DNA from: Massilia sp. YIM B02763
GTDB taxonomy: Bacteria; Pseudomonadota; Gammaproteobacteria; Burkholderiales; Burkholderiaceae_D
Direction of reading: 5' to 3'
NCBI RefSeq assembly: GCF_030412015.1
Contig: NZ_JASNRD010000007.1
Location: 1 to 64,000 of the forward strand
DNA: 64,000 nt
In this document: piece by piece, positions 8,325-17,328 of the stretch
How the letters are laid out: each line of letters starts with the position of its first letter
How positions within the stretch are numbered: position 1 is the first letter of the stretch
The notes under the pieces: model-generated
Databases searched by the model: none
Told to the model about the DNA's origin: nothing
The model's input: only the letters and a program-made list of their open reading frames with translations
Made by a program: the position numbers and the translations under genes

Positions 8325-9532
8325 TGCTTGGCTCCTGTGCTGCGGATGGTCCAGTTGCCCGGCGCGGCTTCCTCCAGGCTCAGGCGGCGCGTGGCCAGGG
8401 CCGTGCGCAGTTGCCCGACGAGGCCGGGGTCGGCGGTCTCGGGTTTGACTTTGACGATGAGCGCGCGTTCGCGGTACTCCATTGACGCAATGCCGGGTTG
8501 GCGTCCGCTCGCGCGCGCGGCTTCGCCGAACGCGGACGCGAGATAGGTGAATTCGTCGGGCGACATCTCGCCCGTGTTGGCGCGGGCGCGCGCGATGTTC
8601 TGGCGCATCTGCAGTACCGGGTCGAGGATCGCCGTCTCGCGCGGATAGGCGGAACGGAAGGTCGTGGTCATCGACTGGCGCACCGTATCGGCTTCACGGC
8701 GCAGGCGCAGCCAGTCCAGGTTGAGGCCGACCAGGTTGATGGCGACGGCAAGCAGCACCAGGCGGATCGGCCAGCGCCAGCGGCGCCAGTCGCGCGCCGG
8801 CACGCCGGCGGCGCCCAGGCCCGACACCAGGTCCAGCGCCGTGCTCCTGGAGCCGGCGATCCAGTGCGCCCAGTCGTCGGCCTCGATCGTGATGCCGGGC
8901 CCCGCTTCCTGGGCCAGCGCCGCATATTCTCCGACCTCGCCGCGCGGCACGTACAGCGCCAGCGGGGCGTCGCCGCCGAAGGCGCGCGCGGTCTGCAGCA
9001 CGGCAACAGGGTTGGCGTCGAGCGCCAGGCCGAAGCCCTGGAACAGGCCCTGGCGCAGCGTCAGTTCGGCGCCGGAGACGGCGGCCGACACGCTGCCCGG
9101 CAGCAGCGGCAGGCACAATTGGGCCGGCACGGCGGCCACCGAGCGCGCGCCCTGCACCAGCAGGCTGCGCACGAGGCCTTCGAGCCAGTCGCGGTCGGCC
9201 ACGGCGATGGGCCGGGTGCCGTCCGGCTGCTCGGGCGCGGCCACCAGCACGGCGTCGTCCGGGTCGCCCAGGATGTGTTCCTCGACCAGCGCCGGCAGCG
9301 CCGCCTTCAGGCGCGCGCCGGTCAGCGGCGGCGCCTGCACCGACAGCAGGCTGACATCGGCCGCGGCCAGGATCAGCACGACGCGGCGGCTGGCCCCGAC
9401 CAGGTCGCCCAGGTTGCGCAGCGGCCCCTCGCCCTGCTGCTCGATGGCGCCGCCGTCGCCGACCACGGCGAAGCGGCTCAGCGCATGCTCGCCCTCCGCG
9501 CGGGCGGGGTGCCGGATGTAGAGAGTAGTCAA
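8321..9532 (-). CDS. gspL: Type II secretion protein GspL
   Basis: GspL anchors GspE to the inner membrane. The 403-residue protein has an actin-like cytoplasmic N-terminal half (TTLYIRHPARAEGEH ... VADRDWLEGLVRSLLVQGA), one membrane helix near 250-270 (RWPIRLVLLAVAINLVGL) and a periplasmic ferredoxin-like domain. Length and layout fit the family. It overlaps gspM by four bases; the gap to gspK upstream is 18 bp. Confidence 0.93.
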   Translation of the reverse strand: MTTLYIRHPARAEGEHALSRFAVVGDGGAIEQQGEGPLRNLGDLVGASRRVVLILAAADVSLLSVQAPPLTGARLKAALPALVEEHILGDPDDAVLVAAPEQPDGTRPIAVADRDWLEGLVRSLLVQGARSVAAVPAQLCLPLLPGSVSAAVSGAELTLRQGLFQGFGLALDANPVAVLQTARAFGGDAPLALYVPRGEVGEYAALAQEAGPGITIEADDWAHWIAGSRSTALDLVSGLGAAGVPARDWRRWRWPIRLVLLAVAINLVGLNLDWLRLRREADTVRQSMTTTFRSAYPRETAILDPVLQMRQNIARARANTGEMSPDEFTYLASAFGEAARASGRQPGIASMEYRERALIVKVKPETADPGLVGQLRTALATRRLSLEEAAPGNWTIRSTGAKQ

Positions 9533-9550
9533 ACCGTCTCGCTTTCTTGT

Positions 9551-10537
9551 TCAGTATTGGCGGATCCACACCACGCGGGTGCCGCCGGTCAGCGGGCTCG
9601 CGCCGCGCTGGATCAGCGATTCGGCGTCGAGCGCGGCGCGGTCCAGGCGGATGCGGCTGTTGACCAGGTACCAGTCGCTCTTGATCCCCAGCGAGTCAGG
9701 CGCCGTCACTGCCTTCCCGTTCGTTTCATTCATAAACTGGTCGATCGACAGGTAAGCCGCCTGCTTCCGCCTGACCGCCAGCGCGTTCGCTTCCGACACC
9801 GACATTCCCGTCACCATCGCCGCCAGCACTTCGGGCGCGGCCGTGTTCACGTTCACCGTCGACTTCACCGGCAGCACGATGACGTACGGTCGCAGGCGCT
9901 CGACCATCGCCGGCGTGAAGCCCGGTACCGACAGCAGGTCGTCGACTTCGACGAACGGCATCGGCGACCCTTGCACGCCGCTGACCTGCGTCCTGGTCTG
10001 CGGCTGATCGGTATTGTCGTCCACCGGCGCCCGCACCGATTGACCGGCCGCCACATACTGGGCTACGCGGCGCGCCAACCCGCTGTCCATCTGCAGGTTG
10101 GTCAGCAAGCGTCCGAATGCCGTCAGCTGCCCTTCGTCCGGCTGCCGGTTTTCCGCCAGATTGGTCAGATTGTAGCGTGCGCATGCGTCCGTAATATTAC
10201 CGGACAGGGTGGCGTCATATCTTTCTCCCTCGACCCGCTGGCGTTCGACGTATTCGTCGAGCCGGGTTTCCGCCAGCGGCGTGGCCCAGGGCTGGTCGAG
10301 CGAGGTAAACGGCAGGTTGCTGCCCTGCAGGACCAGGATCGCCCAGTCGAGGGCGCCACGCTGGATCCACTTGGTCTGCAGCTGCAGGCGCTGGTTTTCC
10401 ATCGTGCGCACCTGCACCTGCTGCTGCCAGAACAGGCTGGCCACGATGGACACGGCCAGCGTGGTCAGCAGCAGCGCGGTGACCACGGCGACGCCGCGCC
10501 GGCGCATGGGCAGGGGCATGGGGCGACGGATTCTCAT
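9551..10537 (-). CDS. gspK: Type II secretion minor pseudopilin GspK
   Basis: GspK caps the pseudopilus tip together with GspI and GspJ. I chose the ATG at 10537 (MRIRRPMPLPMRRRGVAVVT) because it overlaps the gspJ stop in an ATGA and puts the prepilin site RRRG/VAVVTALLL near the N terminus. The 328-residue product has the hydrophobic helix and the large GspK alpha domain (DACARYNLTNLAENRQ and SVPGFTPAMVERLRPYVIVL). As is usual for GspK, the Glu at mature position 5 is absent. Confidence 0.93.
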   Translation of the reverse strand: MRIRRPMPLPMRRRGVAVVTALLLTTLAVSIVASLFWQQQVQVRTMENQRLQLQTKWIQRGALDWAILVLQGSNLPFTSLDQPWATPLAETRLDEYVERQRVEGERYDATLSGNITDACARYNLTNLAENRQPDEGQLTAFGRLLTNLQMDSGLARRVAQYVAAGQSVRAPVDDNTDQPQTRTQVSGVQGSPMPFVEVDDLLSVPGFTPAMVERLRPYVIVLPVKSTVNVNTAAPEVLAAMVTGMSVSEANALAVRRKQAAYLSIDQFMNETNGKAVTAPDSLGIKSDWYLVNSRIRLDRAALDAESLIQRGASPLTGGTRVVWIRQY

Positions 10538-11229
10538 GGCACGAGGAGGAAGGATTTGAGCATCGGCACCTGCTGGCCCTGGACCTGGATCGCCACCTGC
10601 ATCCCGGTCGGATCGCCCGTCTGCACGACGCCATTGTTCTGGAGCTGTTCGGCGATGGGGTTGGACCGGCCCGGCGTCGCGCCGGCATTCGCGCTCGGGT
10701 CGATCCCGGCCTGGCGCCACGCATTATTGACCCAGGTCTCGATCTGCATCGATGCGACCTTTTCTTCCAGCGCCACGGTGCCGCTCGTGTCGCTGTCGCT
10801 GACGGCGGCCTGCCACAGCGCGTCGAGCTGCACGAGGTCGCGCGTGGGCTGCGACTCGCGCCGCACCAGCGTGCCATTGACGACGCGGTAGGACACCACC
10901 TGCAGCCGCGCCGGCTGGTTGTCGTTGAAGACCTGGCGCACGAGGGTGAAGCGGTCGCCGCCGACCTGCAGGAAGGCCCGGTTGCCGACCACGTCGCGGC
11001 TGGCGATGCGCTCCGTGTCGCTCTGCATCTGGGCGAAGGCGAGCTGCATGCCGCGCGTGGTCTCCATCTGGTCGGTGAGGGTCTGGCGCGCGCGGATGAT
11101 GCCGTCCAGGCCGCGCCAGCCGAGCACGGCGACGATGGCCAGGATGCTGATCGCGACCAGCAGCTCGACGAGGGTGAACGCGCGCGCGCGCGCGCGCGAC
11201 AGGCGGCCCATCCGCATGGTCATGCTCAT
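10534..11229 (-). CDS. gspJ: Type II secretion minor pseudopilin GspJ
   Basis: A minor pseudopilin of 231 residues. The start at 11229 (MSMTMRMGRLSRARARAFTL) is fixed by the ATGA overlap with gspI. The prepilin signature is AF/TLVELLVAISILAIVAVL: here Ala stands at the position before the cleavage where Gly is usual, which prepilin peptidases do tolerate in some pseudopilins. Glu at +5-equivalent is present. The remainder matches the beta-rich GspJ head. The gene's own stop overlaps gspK. Confidence 0.92.
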   Translation of the reverse strand: MSMTMRMGRLSRARARAFTLVELLVAISILAIVAVLGWRGLDGIIRARQTLTDQMETTRGMQLAFAQMQSDTERIASRDVVGNRAFLQVGGDRFTLVRQVFNDNQPARLQVVSYRVVNGTLVRRESQPTRDLVQLDALWQAAVSDSDTSGTVALEEKVASMQIETWVNNAWRQAGIDPSANAGATPGRSNPIAEQLQNNGVVQTGDPTGMQVAIQVQGQQVPMLKSFLLVP

Positions 11230-11630
11230 GCCCCCGGCCGCGGGCGCGGCACCAGTTGCACCAGCTTGACGATGCGCCGGTTCGGGTTCTCGATGTCGAA
11301 CACGGAGACTTCGACCCGGCGCAGCAGCGGATTCGGGCTGGCGAACACCTCTTCCTGGCACACCAGGCGCAGGTCGCCCTGCGGACAATCGAAGCCGCGC
11401 TTGCCGATCTCGGGGAATTCGCGGCCCAGGCGGATCTGCACGAGGCGGTTCTCGGCCGACCAGGTCGCCATCATGGCATTGCGCAAGCCCGTGCTGTTGG
11501 CCGTCAGGCTGCCCACGGCGCGCAGGCCGGCGCCCAGCGCGGTGCCGACGATCACCAGCGCGACCAGCACTTCGAGCAGGGTGAAACCGTGGTGGCGATG
11601 GGGGGCGCGCATGCTCGTTCGACCGCTCAT
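11226..11630 (-). CDS. gspI: Type II secretion minor pseudopilin GspI
   Basis: This 134-residue minor pseudopilin has the class III signal MSGRTSMRAPHRHHG/FTLL, with Gly before the cleavage and Glu at mature position 5, then a hydrophobic helix (EVLVALVIVGTALGAGL) and a small globular domain with two Cys (FDCPQGDLRLVCQ). It overlaps gspH and gspJ by four bases each. It nucleates the pseudopilus tip with GspJ and GspK. Confidence 0.93.
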   Translation of the reverse strand: MSGRTSMRAPHRHHGFTLLEVLVALVIVGTALGAGLRAVGSLTANSTGLRNAMMATWSAENRLVQIRLGREFPEIGKRGFDCPQGDLRLVCQEEVFASPNPLLRRVEVSVFDIENPNRRIVKLVQLVPRPRPGA

Positions 11631-12103
11631 TCGACCGTGAAGTGCCCGACGCCGTCGGCCCGGATCGCGACGCGGCTGTTGCCGCTGGCCAGGGTCAGGA
11701 CGAAGGGCTTGTCGACCGGTTCGCGGCCGAAGGTGATGCGCAGGGGATTGACGGTGCCGGCGCTGGTCGGGTCCAGCAGCAGGGACACGGGCGCGTTGCC
11801 GAATTCGCGTTCGCGCAGCATGTCGTCGCCCGTGATGAGGTCCCAGCGCGTCTCGTTGCGCACCAGGAAACGGTAGCGCTCGGGCGTGGCTTCGAAGGTG
11901 ACGAGGCGGTTGCGCACGATGGCTTCGTCGCGCGCCAGCTGCAGCAGCAGCGCCAGGCGCTGGGCGTCCTTCTGCAGTTCCTGGCGCGGGCTGGGGACGA
12001 CGTTGAGCGAGACCATCCCCAGCGTGATGCCGATGATGACCATCACGACCATGATCTCCACCAGGGTGAAGCCGCCGGCCGGCCGCCGCGCGCGAGTGGT
12101 CAT
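11627..12103 (-). CDS. gspH: Type II secretion minor pseudopilin GspH
   Basis: A 158-residue minor pseudopilin that links the tip complex to the GspG shaft. The prepilin cleavage site is RRPAGG/FTLVEIMVVMVII with Glu at +5, followed by a membrane helix and a GspH/FimT-type beta domain (RLALLLQLARDEAIVRNRLV). It overlaps gspI by four bases and lies 36 bp after gspG. Confidence 0.93.
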   Translation of the reverse strand: MTTRARRPAGGFTLVEIMVVMVIIGITLGMVSLNVVPSPRQELQKDAQRLALLLQLARDEAIVRNRLVTFEATPERYRFLVRNETRWDLITGDDMLREREFGNAPVSLLLDPTSAGTVNPLRITFGREPVDKPFVLTLASGNSRVAIRADGVGHFTVE

Positions 12104-12139
12104 GGGTTTGCCTGTTCCGAAGCGCGCGTGGATGAGCGC

Positions 12140-12592
12140 TTACTTGTCGTCCCAGGAGCCGACGTCGGCATCTTCGCCGGTACCGCCCGGCTGGCCGTCC
12201 GCGCCCAGCGAGAAGATGTCGATGTCGCCATGCAGGCCCGGCGACAGGTACTGGTAGGCATTGCCCCAGGGATCCTTCGGCAGGCGCTCGATGTAGCCGC
12301 CATCCTTCCAGCCATTGGCGGCCGGGCCGCTGGTCGGCTTCTGCACCAGGGCTTGCAGGCCCTGCTCGGTGGTCGGGTAGCGCTGGTTGTCGAGCTTGTA
12401 CAGCTGGAGCGCCGACTTCAGGGTCTTGATGTCGGTGCGCGCCGCGGTCACGCGCGACTCGCCGGTGCGTCCCAGCAGCTTGGGCACGACCAGGGCGCCC
12501 AGGATGCCGATGATGACCACGACGACCATGATTTCGACGAGGGTGAAGCCGCGCTGGCGGTTCCGTGCGAAACGATGCGGGATGTTCTGCAT
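12140..12592 (-). CDS. gspG: Type II secretion major pseudopilin GspG
   Basis: GspG polymerises into the pseudopilus. The 150-residue precursor has the canonical site RNRQRG/FTLVEIMVVVVII, and the globular domain contains the conserved RYPTTEQGL and KDPWGNAY motifs and Asp residues near the C terminus (GDIDIFSLGADGQPGG) expected to bind calcium. It is the first gene of the twelve-gene operon. A 143-bp upstream gap with two hairpins separates it from moeB on the same strand, and a TATACT hexamer (12628-12633, minus) could be its -10 element. Confidence 0.96.
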   Translation of the reverse strand: MQNIPHRFARNRQRGFTLVEIMVVVVIIGILGALVVPKLLGRTGESRVTAARTDIKTLKSALQLYKLDNQRYPTTEQGLQALVQKPTSGPAANGWKDGGYIERLPKDPWGNAYQYLSPGLHGDIDIFSLGADGQPGGTGEDADVGSWDDK

Positions 12593-12642
12593 AATTGAAT
12601 GATGGATGCGGTCGGGATAATCGAACTAGTATAAGGCCGAAT

Positions 12643-12690
12643 GGGTAGGCACAGCTACCCGTACGGCTGTCTCCAATTGTAAGACAGCCG
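12643..12690. terminator. Two adjacent hairpins between moeB and gspG
   Basis: GGGTAG (12643-12648) pairs with CTACCC (12655-12660), and CGGCTGTCT (12664-12672) pairs with AGACAGCCG (12682-12690). Neither is followed by a U tract on either strand. They sit after the gpmA-envC-ctpA-moeB operon and before gspG on the same strand, so they may limit read-through, protect RNA ends, or form part of a gspG leader. Confidence 0.45.
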
Positions 12691-12736
12691 GTCCATCAGG
12701 ATACACACCCGCGCTTAGAGCGTTCTTAATGCCGGC

Positions 12737-13489
12737 TCAGTGCCGATGAGCGCAGACGGGGCAGACCGGGTTGCGGGCCACGCCGATGTCGGTCCATTCC
12801 ATCGTACGGCCGTCCAGCATCAGCAGGCGCCCCGCCAGCGAGCGGCCGACCCCGGCCAGCAGCTTGAGCGCCTCGGCCGCCTGCATCGTGCCGATGATGC
12901 CGACCATGGGCGCGAACACGCCCATCGTGCTGCAGGCCACGTCCTCGAAGCGGCTGTCGGGGGGAAACAGGCAGGCATAGCAGGGAGAGGCCGGATCGCG
13001 CACGTCGAACACGGACAGCTGGCCGTCGAAGCGGATCGCGGCGCCCGACACCAGCGGCACGCCGGCCGCGACGCAGGCCCCGTTGACGGCCTGGCGGGTG
13101 GCGAAGTTGTCGCTGCAATCGAGCACGACGTCGGCGCTGCCCACGAGCTCGCCCAGGCGATCGCCTTCCAGGCGTTCGCGCAGGGCCACGACCTCGACCT
13201 CCGGATTGATCTGCAACAGCGCCTCGCGGCCGGACGCGACCTTCGGCTGGCCGACGCGCGCCGTCGTGTGCATCACCTGGCGCTGCAGATTCGTCAGGTC
13301 GACCTCGTCGTCGTCGACCAGCGTGATGCGGCCCACGCCGCTCGACGCCAGGTACAGCGCGGCCGGCGAGCCGAGGCCGCCGGCGCCGATCACCAGCGCA
13401 TGGCCGGCCAGGATGCGCTGCTGGCCCTCGATGCCGATGTCGTCGAGCAGGATGTGGCGCGAATAGCGCAGCAATTGTTGGTCGTTCAT
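12737..13489 (-). CDS. moeB: MoeB/ThiF-family adenylyltransferase (E1-like)
   Basis: The 250-residue protein adenylates the C terminus of a ubiquitin-like sulfur carrier (MoaD or ThiS) for molybdopterin or thiazole synthesis. It shows the ATP-binding Rossmann motif GAGGLGSPAALYLASSGVG (about 34-52), the DDDEVDLTNLQRQ motif, a catalytic Arg region, DCSDNFATR, and two zinc-binding CxxC pairs (CYAC and CPVC). MoeB and ThiF cannot be told apart without phylogeny, and neither moa nor thi genes are adjacent. It overlaps ctpA by four bases and ends the gpmA-envC-ctpA operon. Confidence 0.88.
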   Translation of the reverse strand: MNDQQLLRYSRHILLDDIGIEGQQRILAGHALVIGAGGLGSPAALYLASSGVGRITLVDDDEVDLTNLQRQVMHTTARVGQPKVASGREALLQINPEVEVVALRERLEGDRLGELVGSADVVLDCSDNFATRQAVNGACVAAGVPLVSGAAIRFDGQLSVFDVRDPASPCYACLFPPDSRFEDVACSTMGVFAPMVGIIGTMQAAEALKLLAGVGRSLAGRLLMLDGRTMEWTDIGVARNPVCPVCAHRH

Positions 13490-15012
13490 TTCTTGGGTAC
13501 GGGCACCACCGCCGGCTTGGCACCGTCCTTCAGTTCGGGTGGCTTGTTTTCCGTGCCCGGCAGCTTGGCCGGCGCCGACTTGTCCTCGGGCTCGCCGGCG
13601 GCGTCTGCCTTGGCCAGCTGCACGGGCAGGCCCTTGAAGTGATTGATCGCCTGGGCCAGCTGGAAGTCGTCCTTGCCGCCGAACTCGAGGGGCTTGGCGT
13701 GCTTCATGGCGGCGAAGGCGCGCTGCTCTTCTTCCAGCTCGTCGCGGCGCTCCTTGGCGTTGGCGCCGGCCTTGGCGCTGGCCTCGTTGGACAGGTGGTG
13801 GTCGAGGTCGGCTTCGCGCACCTGCAGCGCGTTCAGGCCGTCGCCCTCGGCGGTCTCGTCGACCTTCAGGTCGGGCACGATGCCCAGCGCCTGGATCGAG
13901 CGGCCCTTGGGCGTGTAGTAGCGTGCCGTGGTCAGCTTGACGGCCGTATCGGCGGTCAGCTGGCGCAGCGTCTGCACGGAACCCTTGCCGAAGGTCTGGC
14001 TGCCCATCACGATGGCGCGCTTGTAGTCCTGCAGGGCGCCGGCGACGATTTCCGAGGCCGAGGCCGAGCCCGTGTTGACCAGCACCACCAGCGGCACCTT
14101 CTTGAGCGCCGCCGGCAATTGCGCCAGCGGATCGCTGCCCGGCTTGGCATAGAAGTCGCGGCGGCCGTAGAAGATGACGTTCGAGTCCGGCAACTGGCCC
14201 TTGGTCGAGACGATCACCTCGTTCTTCGGCAGGAAGGCGGCCGACACGCCGATCGCGCCCGGCAGCAGGCCGCCCGGGTCGTTGCGCAGGTCCAGCACCA
14301 TGCCCTTGATGTTCGGGTCCTGGGCATACAGTTCGCGGATCTTGGCGGCCATCTCGTCCACCGTCTCTTCCTGGAACTGGCTGATGCGCAGCCAGGCGTA
14401 GCCCGGCTCGATCATCTTGCCCTTGACGCTGACCACGCGGATTTCCTGGCGCTCCACCGGCACCACCCAGGGCGCGTCGGCGCCGCGGCGGGCGATGGTC
14501 AGCATCACCTTGCTGTGCGGCTCGCCGCGCATGCGCTTGATCGCCTCGTCCAGCGACAGGCCCTTCACGGGCACGTTGTCGATGCGGGTGATCAGGTCGC
14601 CGGCCTTGATGCCGGCCTTGTAGGCGGGCGTGTCCTCGATCGGCGAGACGATCTTGACGTAGCCGTCCTCCATCGCCACCTCGACGCCCACGCCGACGAA
14701 CTTGCCCTGCACCGTTTCCTGCATCTCGGCGAAATCGTTCTGGTCCAGGTAGACGGAATGCGGGTCGAGCGACGCGACCATGCCGGCGATGGCTTCGGAC
14801 AGCAGTTTCTTGTCGTCGACCTTCTCGACGTAGTCGCTCTTGATGAGGGCGTAGACGTCGGCCAGCTGGCGCAATTCGTCCAGCGGCAGCGGCGCGGCGG
14901 CGCTGTTGGCCACGCCGCCCTGCTGCGCAAATGCGGAAAACTGCACCGACGCGGCCACGCCGGCCGCCATGCCCAGGCCGATCAGCCCGAGATTCTTGAG
15001 TTTCTTGCGCAT
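13486..15012 (-). CDS. ctpA: S41-family C-terminal processing protease
   Basis: A periplasmic serine protease of the CtpA/Prc group that trims or degrades envelope proteins. The 508-residue precursor has an N-terminal signal or anchor (LGLIGLGMAAGVAASVQF), a PDZ domain at about 95-175 (VGVEVAMEDGYVKIVSPIED), and the S41 core with nucleophile Ser in NTGSASASEIV and Lys in FGKGSVQT. The C-terminal tail is charged and Pro/Lys-rich. It follows envC by 28 bp; CtpA-type proteases commonly act on peptidoglycan hydrolase systems, so a link with EnvC is a reasonable inference. Confidence 0.93.
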   Translation of the reverse strand: MRKKLKNLGLIGLGMAAGVAASVQFSAFAQQGGVANSAAAPLPLDELRQLADVYALIKSDYVEKVDDKKLLSEAIAGMVASLDPHSVYLDQNDFAEMQETVQGKFVGVGVEVAMEDGYVKIVSPIEDTPAYKAGIKAGDLITRIDNVPVKGLSLDEAIKRMRGEPHSKVMLTIARRGADAPWVVPVERQEIRVVSVKGKMIEPGYAWLRISQFQEETVDEMAAKIRELYAQDPNIKGMVLDLRNDPGGLLPGAIGVSAAFLPKNEVIVSTKGQLPDSNVIFYGRRDFYAKPGSDPLAQLPAALKKVPLVVLVNTGSASASEIVAGALQDYKRAIVMGSQTFGKGSVQTLRQLTADTAVKLTTARYYTPKGRSIQALGIVPDLKVDETAEGDGLNALQVREADLDHHLSNEASAKAGANAKERRDELEEEQRAFAAMKHAKPLEFGGKDDFQLAQAINHFKGLPVQLAKADAAGEPEDKSAPAKLPGTENKPPELKDGAKPAVVPVPKK

Positions 15013-15040
15013 ATGTTCCTGGAACTTGGAGGATAGGCTC

Positions 15041-16480
15041 TCAGAAGTTCACCCAGCCCGTCGGGTCGAAGGCCTTGCCGAGATGCCTGAGCTCGAAGTA
15101 TAGCCCCGATTCCTCGTTGCCGCCGGTGTTGCCGGCATTGGCGATGACGTCGCCCGATTTGACGGAATCCCCCACCCTTTTGATCAGGCTCTGGTTGTTC
15201 CCGTAGATCGACAGGTACTCGCCGCCGTGGTTGACGATGATCAGGTTGCCATAGCCGCGCATCCAGCTCGAGAACACGACGCGGCCCGCGGCGATGGCGC
15301 GCACGTCGGTGCCTTCCGGTGCCTTGATGAACATGCCGCGCCAGGCCGGGCCGTCGCCGCGCTTGGCGCCGAAGCGCGCCGCCACGCGGCCCGAGATCGG
15401 CGCCGGCAGGCGGCCCTTGAGGCTGGCGAAGGCGCCGCTCGGCAGGTCGGTGGCGAGCGCCGTGTCGGCCGCGCGCTGCGGGGTTTCCTTCGGTTCGTCC
15501 GCGACCTTCGGCTCGTCCTCCACCGGCGCCGGCGCGGGCAGCGGCTTCATCGGCTTGCCCGTCTTGGCCGCTTCGCGCGCCAGGCGCGCGCGTTCTTCCT
15601 GCAGGGCCTTGGCACGAGCCAGCGCCCGCGCCTTCGCCTCGGCGGCGGCCTTGGCGCGGGCGGCGGCCAGTTCCGCGCGGCGCTTGCGCTCGGCCGCGGC
15701 GGCGATTTCCTGTTCGCGGATCAGGCGCGCCAGCCGGTCCACCAGGCCCGTCATGCGCTGTTCGTCCTGCTCCAGGCGGCTGGCCTGCTTGCGCTGGTCC
15801 GTCAATTTGCTCGACAAATTGGCCAGCAGCGTGGCGCGCTTGGCCTTTTCCTTTTCCAGCAGCGTCTTCTGGTCGCGCTGCTCCTGGGCGATTTCTTCCA
15901 GCTCGTCCTTGGCGTTCTGCGTTTCCGCCTGGTTCGCCTCGACGGCGGCCAGGTTGTCGCGCAGGGAATTCAACAGCTTGGCCTGCGCCTGCGACACGTA
16001 GGCCATCATCTGGAGGTCGCGGTTGATGCGGTTCGGATTATCGCCCGACAGCAGCAGCTTGATGCGGTCTTCGTTGCCCGCAACATAGTGTTCGCGCAGC
16101 AGCCTGGACAGCTGCTGCTTTTGCGCCGCGATGGTATTGGCCAGGCGCTCCTGCTCGGTAGCGAGGTCGCGCAGCTTGGCATTGGTCGAGGATTGCTCGT
16201 CGGCGAGTTCGCGCAGCGAGCGGTTGGCGTCCGAGATCGCCTCTTCCGACGCGGCCAGTTCGTCGGCCGCGTCTTCCTTTTCGCTCTCGGTGCGCGAGAT
16301 GTCCTTCTTGAGCGCGCCGAGCTTTTGCTGGATGGCCGCGCGCGACGCCTCGGCGGCGGCCTTTTCCTTGCTGCGGTTGGTCTGGCGCGGCGCGGCCTGG
16401 GCCGTGCCCAGGGCCAATGCGCAGACCAGCAAGCCGCACAGCAGCTTGCTGCCGGCGGCGGTCAGAACGGAGGAACGCAA
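15041..16480 (-). CDS. envC: Murein hydrolase activator EnvC (degenerate LytM factor)
   Basis: EnvC activates amidases at the division site. The 479-residue protein has a signal peptide (SKLLCGLLVCALALGTAQA), long coiled coils (about 35-290), an Ala/Lys-rich linker, a Pro/Glu segment, and a C-terminal LytM (M23) domain. The first metal-ligand region reads WRGMFIKAPEGTDV, lacking the HxxxD of active LytM enzymes, as in E. coli EnvC, so it should be an activator and not a hydrolase. It sits 3 bp after gpmA. Confidence 0.92.
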   Translation of the reverse strand: MRSSVLTAAGSKLLCGLLVCALALGTAQAAPRQTNRSKEKAAAEASRAAIQQKLGALKKDISRTESEKEDAADELAASEEAISDANRSLRELADEQSSTNAKLRDLATEQERLANTIAAQKQQLSRLLREHYVAGNEDRIKLLLSGDNPNRINRDLQMMAYVSQAQAKLLNSLRDNLAAVEANQAETQNAKDELEEIAQEQRDQKTLLEKEKAKRATLLANLSSKLTDQRKQASRLEQDEQRMTGLVDRLARLIREQEIAAAAERKRRAELAAARAKAAAEAKARALARAKALQEERARLAREAAKTGKPMKPLPAPAPVEDEPKVADEPKETPQRAADTALATDLPSGAFASLKGRLPAPISGRVAARFGAKRGDGPAWRGMFIKAPEGTDVRAIAAGRVVFSSWMRGYGNLIIVNHGGEYLSIYGNNQSLIKRVGDSVKSGDVIANAGNTGGNEESGLYFELRHLGKAFDPTGWVNF

Positions 16481-16483
16481 GAC

Positions 16484-17230
16484 TTACTTCGCCTTCCCTT
16501 GGTTGGCGACGGCGGCCATCTTGGCGGCGATCGCTTCCTGGTCGCCCAGGTAGTAGTGGCGGATCGGCTTCAGGTCCGCGTCCAGCTCGTACACCAGCGG
16601 GGTGCCGTTGGGGATGTTCAGGCCCACGATGTCGGCGTCGCTGATGTTGTCCAGCATCTTGATCAGCGCGCGCAGGCTGTTGCCGTGGGCCGAGATCAGG
16701 ATCTTCCGGCCGGCGCGGATGGCCGGGGCGATTTCCTCGTCCCAGGCCGGCATCACGCGGGCGACGGTGTCCTTCAGGCACTCGGTCAGCGGGATCTGTT
16801 CCCTGGCCAGGCCGGCATAGCGGGGATCGGCGAACGAGGTGCGCTCGTCGGACGCTTCCAGTGCCGGCGGCGGGGTGTCGTAGCTGCGGCGCCAGACCAG
16901 CACCTGCTCGTCGCCGAACTTGGCGGCGGTCTCGGCCTTGTCCAGGCCCTGCAGGGCGCCGTAGTGACGCTCGTTCAGGCGCCAGTCGTTCTTGACGGGC
17001 AGCCACATCATGTCCATCTCGTCCATGGCCAGCCACAGCGTGCGGATCGCGCGCTTGAGGACCGAGGTATAGGCCAGGTCGAAGGTGAAGCCGGCGTCGC
17101 GCAGCAGCTGGCCGGCCAGTTTCGCTTCGCCGATGCCTTTTTCGGTCAGGTCGACGTCGGTCCAGCCGGTGAAGCGGTTTTCCAGGTTCCAGGTCGACTC
17201 GCCATGGCGCATGAATACGATTTTGTACAT
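16484..17230 (-). CDS. gpmA: 2,3-bisphosphoglycerate-dependent phosphoglycerate mutase
   Basis: A glycolytic and gluconeogenic enzyme that interconverts 3- and 2-phosphoglycerate. The 248 residues begin [14 protein letters not shown], with the phosphohistidine in RHG (His9), followed by [27 protein letters not shown] and the second active-site His in [13 protein letters not shown]. All family motifs are intact. It is the first gene of the minus-strand operon with envC, ctpA and moeB, and is divergent from the rhodanese gene. Confidence 0.97.
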   Translation of the reverse strand: MYKIVFMRHGESTWNLENRFTGWTDVDLTEKGIGEAKLAGQLLRDAGFTFDLAYTSVLKRAIRTLWLAMDEMDMMWLPVKNDWRLNERHYGALQGLDKAETAAKFGDEQVLVWRRSYDTPPPALEASDERTSFADPRYAGLAREQIPLTECLKDTVARVMPAWDEEIAPAIRAGRKILISAHGNSLRALIKMLDNISDADIVGLNIPNGTPLVYELDADLKPIRHYYLGDQEAIAAKMAAVANQGKAK

Positions 17231-17291
17231 AAGCGTCTCAGTTCTTTATATCGAAAAAAGTGTGCGGGAAATACCGATCCGACTTCTATTT

Positions 17292-17297
17292 TATAAT
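17292..17297 (+). promoter_or_regulatory. Perfect -10 hexamer upstream of the rhodanese gene
   Basis: TATAAT at 17292-17297 lies 32 bp before the GTG chosen as the start of the rhodanese gene; the -35 position (17269-17274) is poor. Because an in-frame ATG overlaps this hexamer (TATAATG), that ATG would lie upstream of the transcript start, which supports the GTG start. Confidence 0.5.
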
Positions 17298-17328
17298 GCC
17301 GGGATTCAGTTCAACCAACGGAAACTTT

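Noticed and set aside
8498..10891. 797-codon plus-strand frame opposite gspL and gspK
   Set aside because: Shadow frame: antisense to two well-supported secretion genes and lacking any domain.
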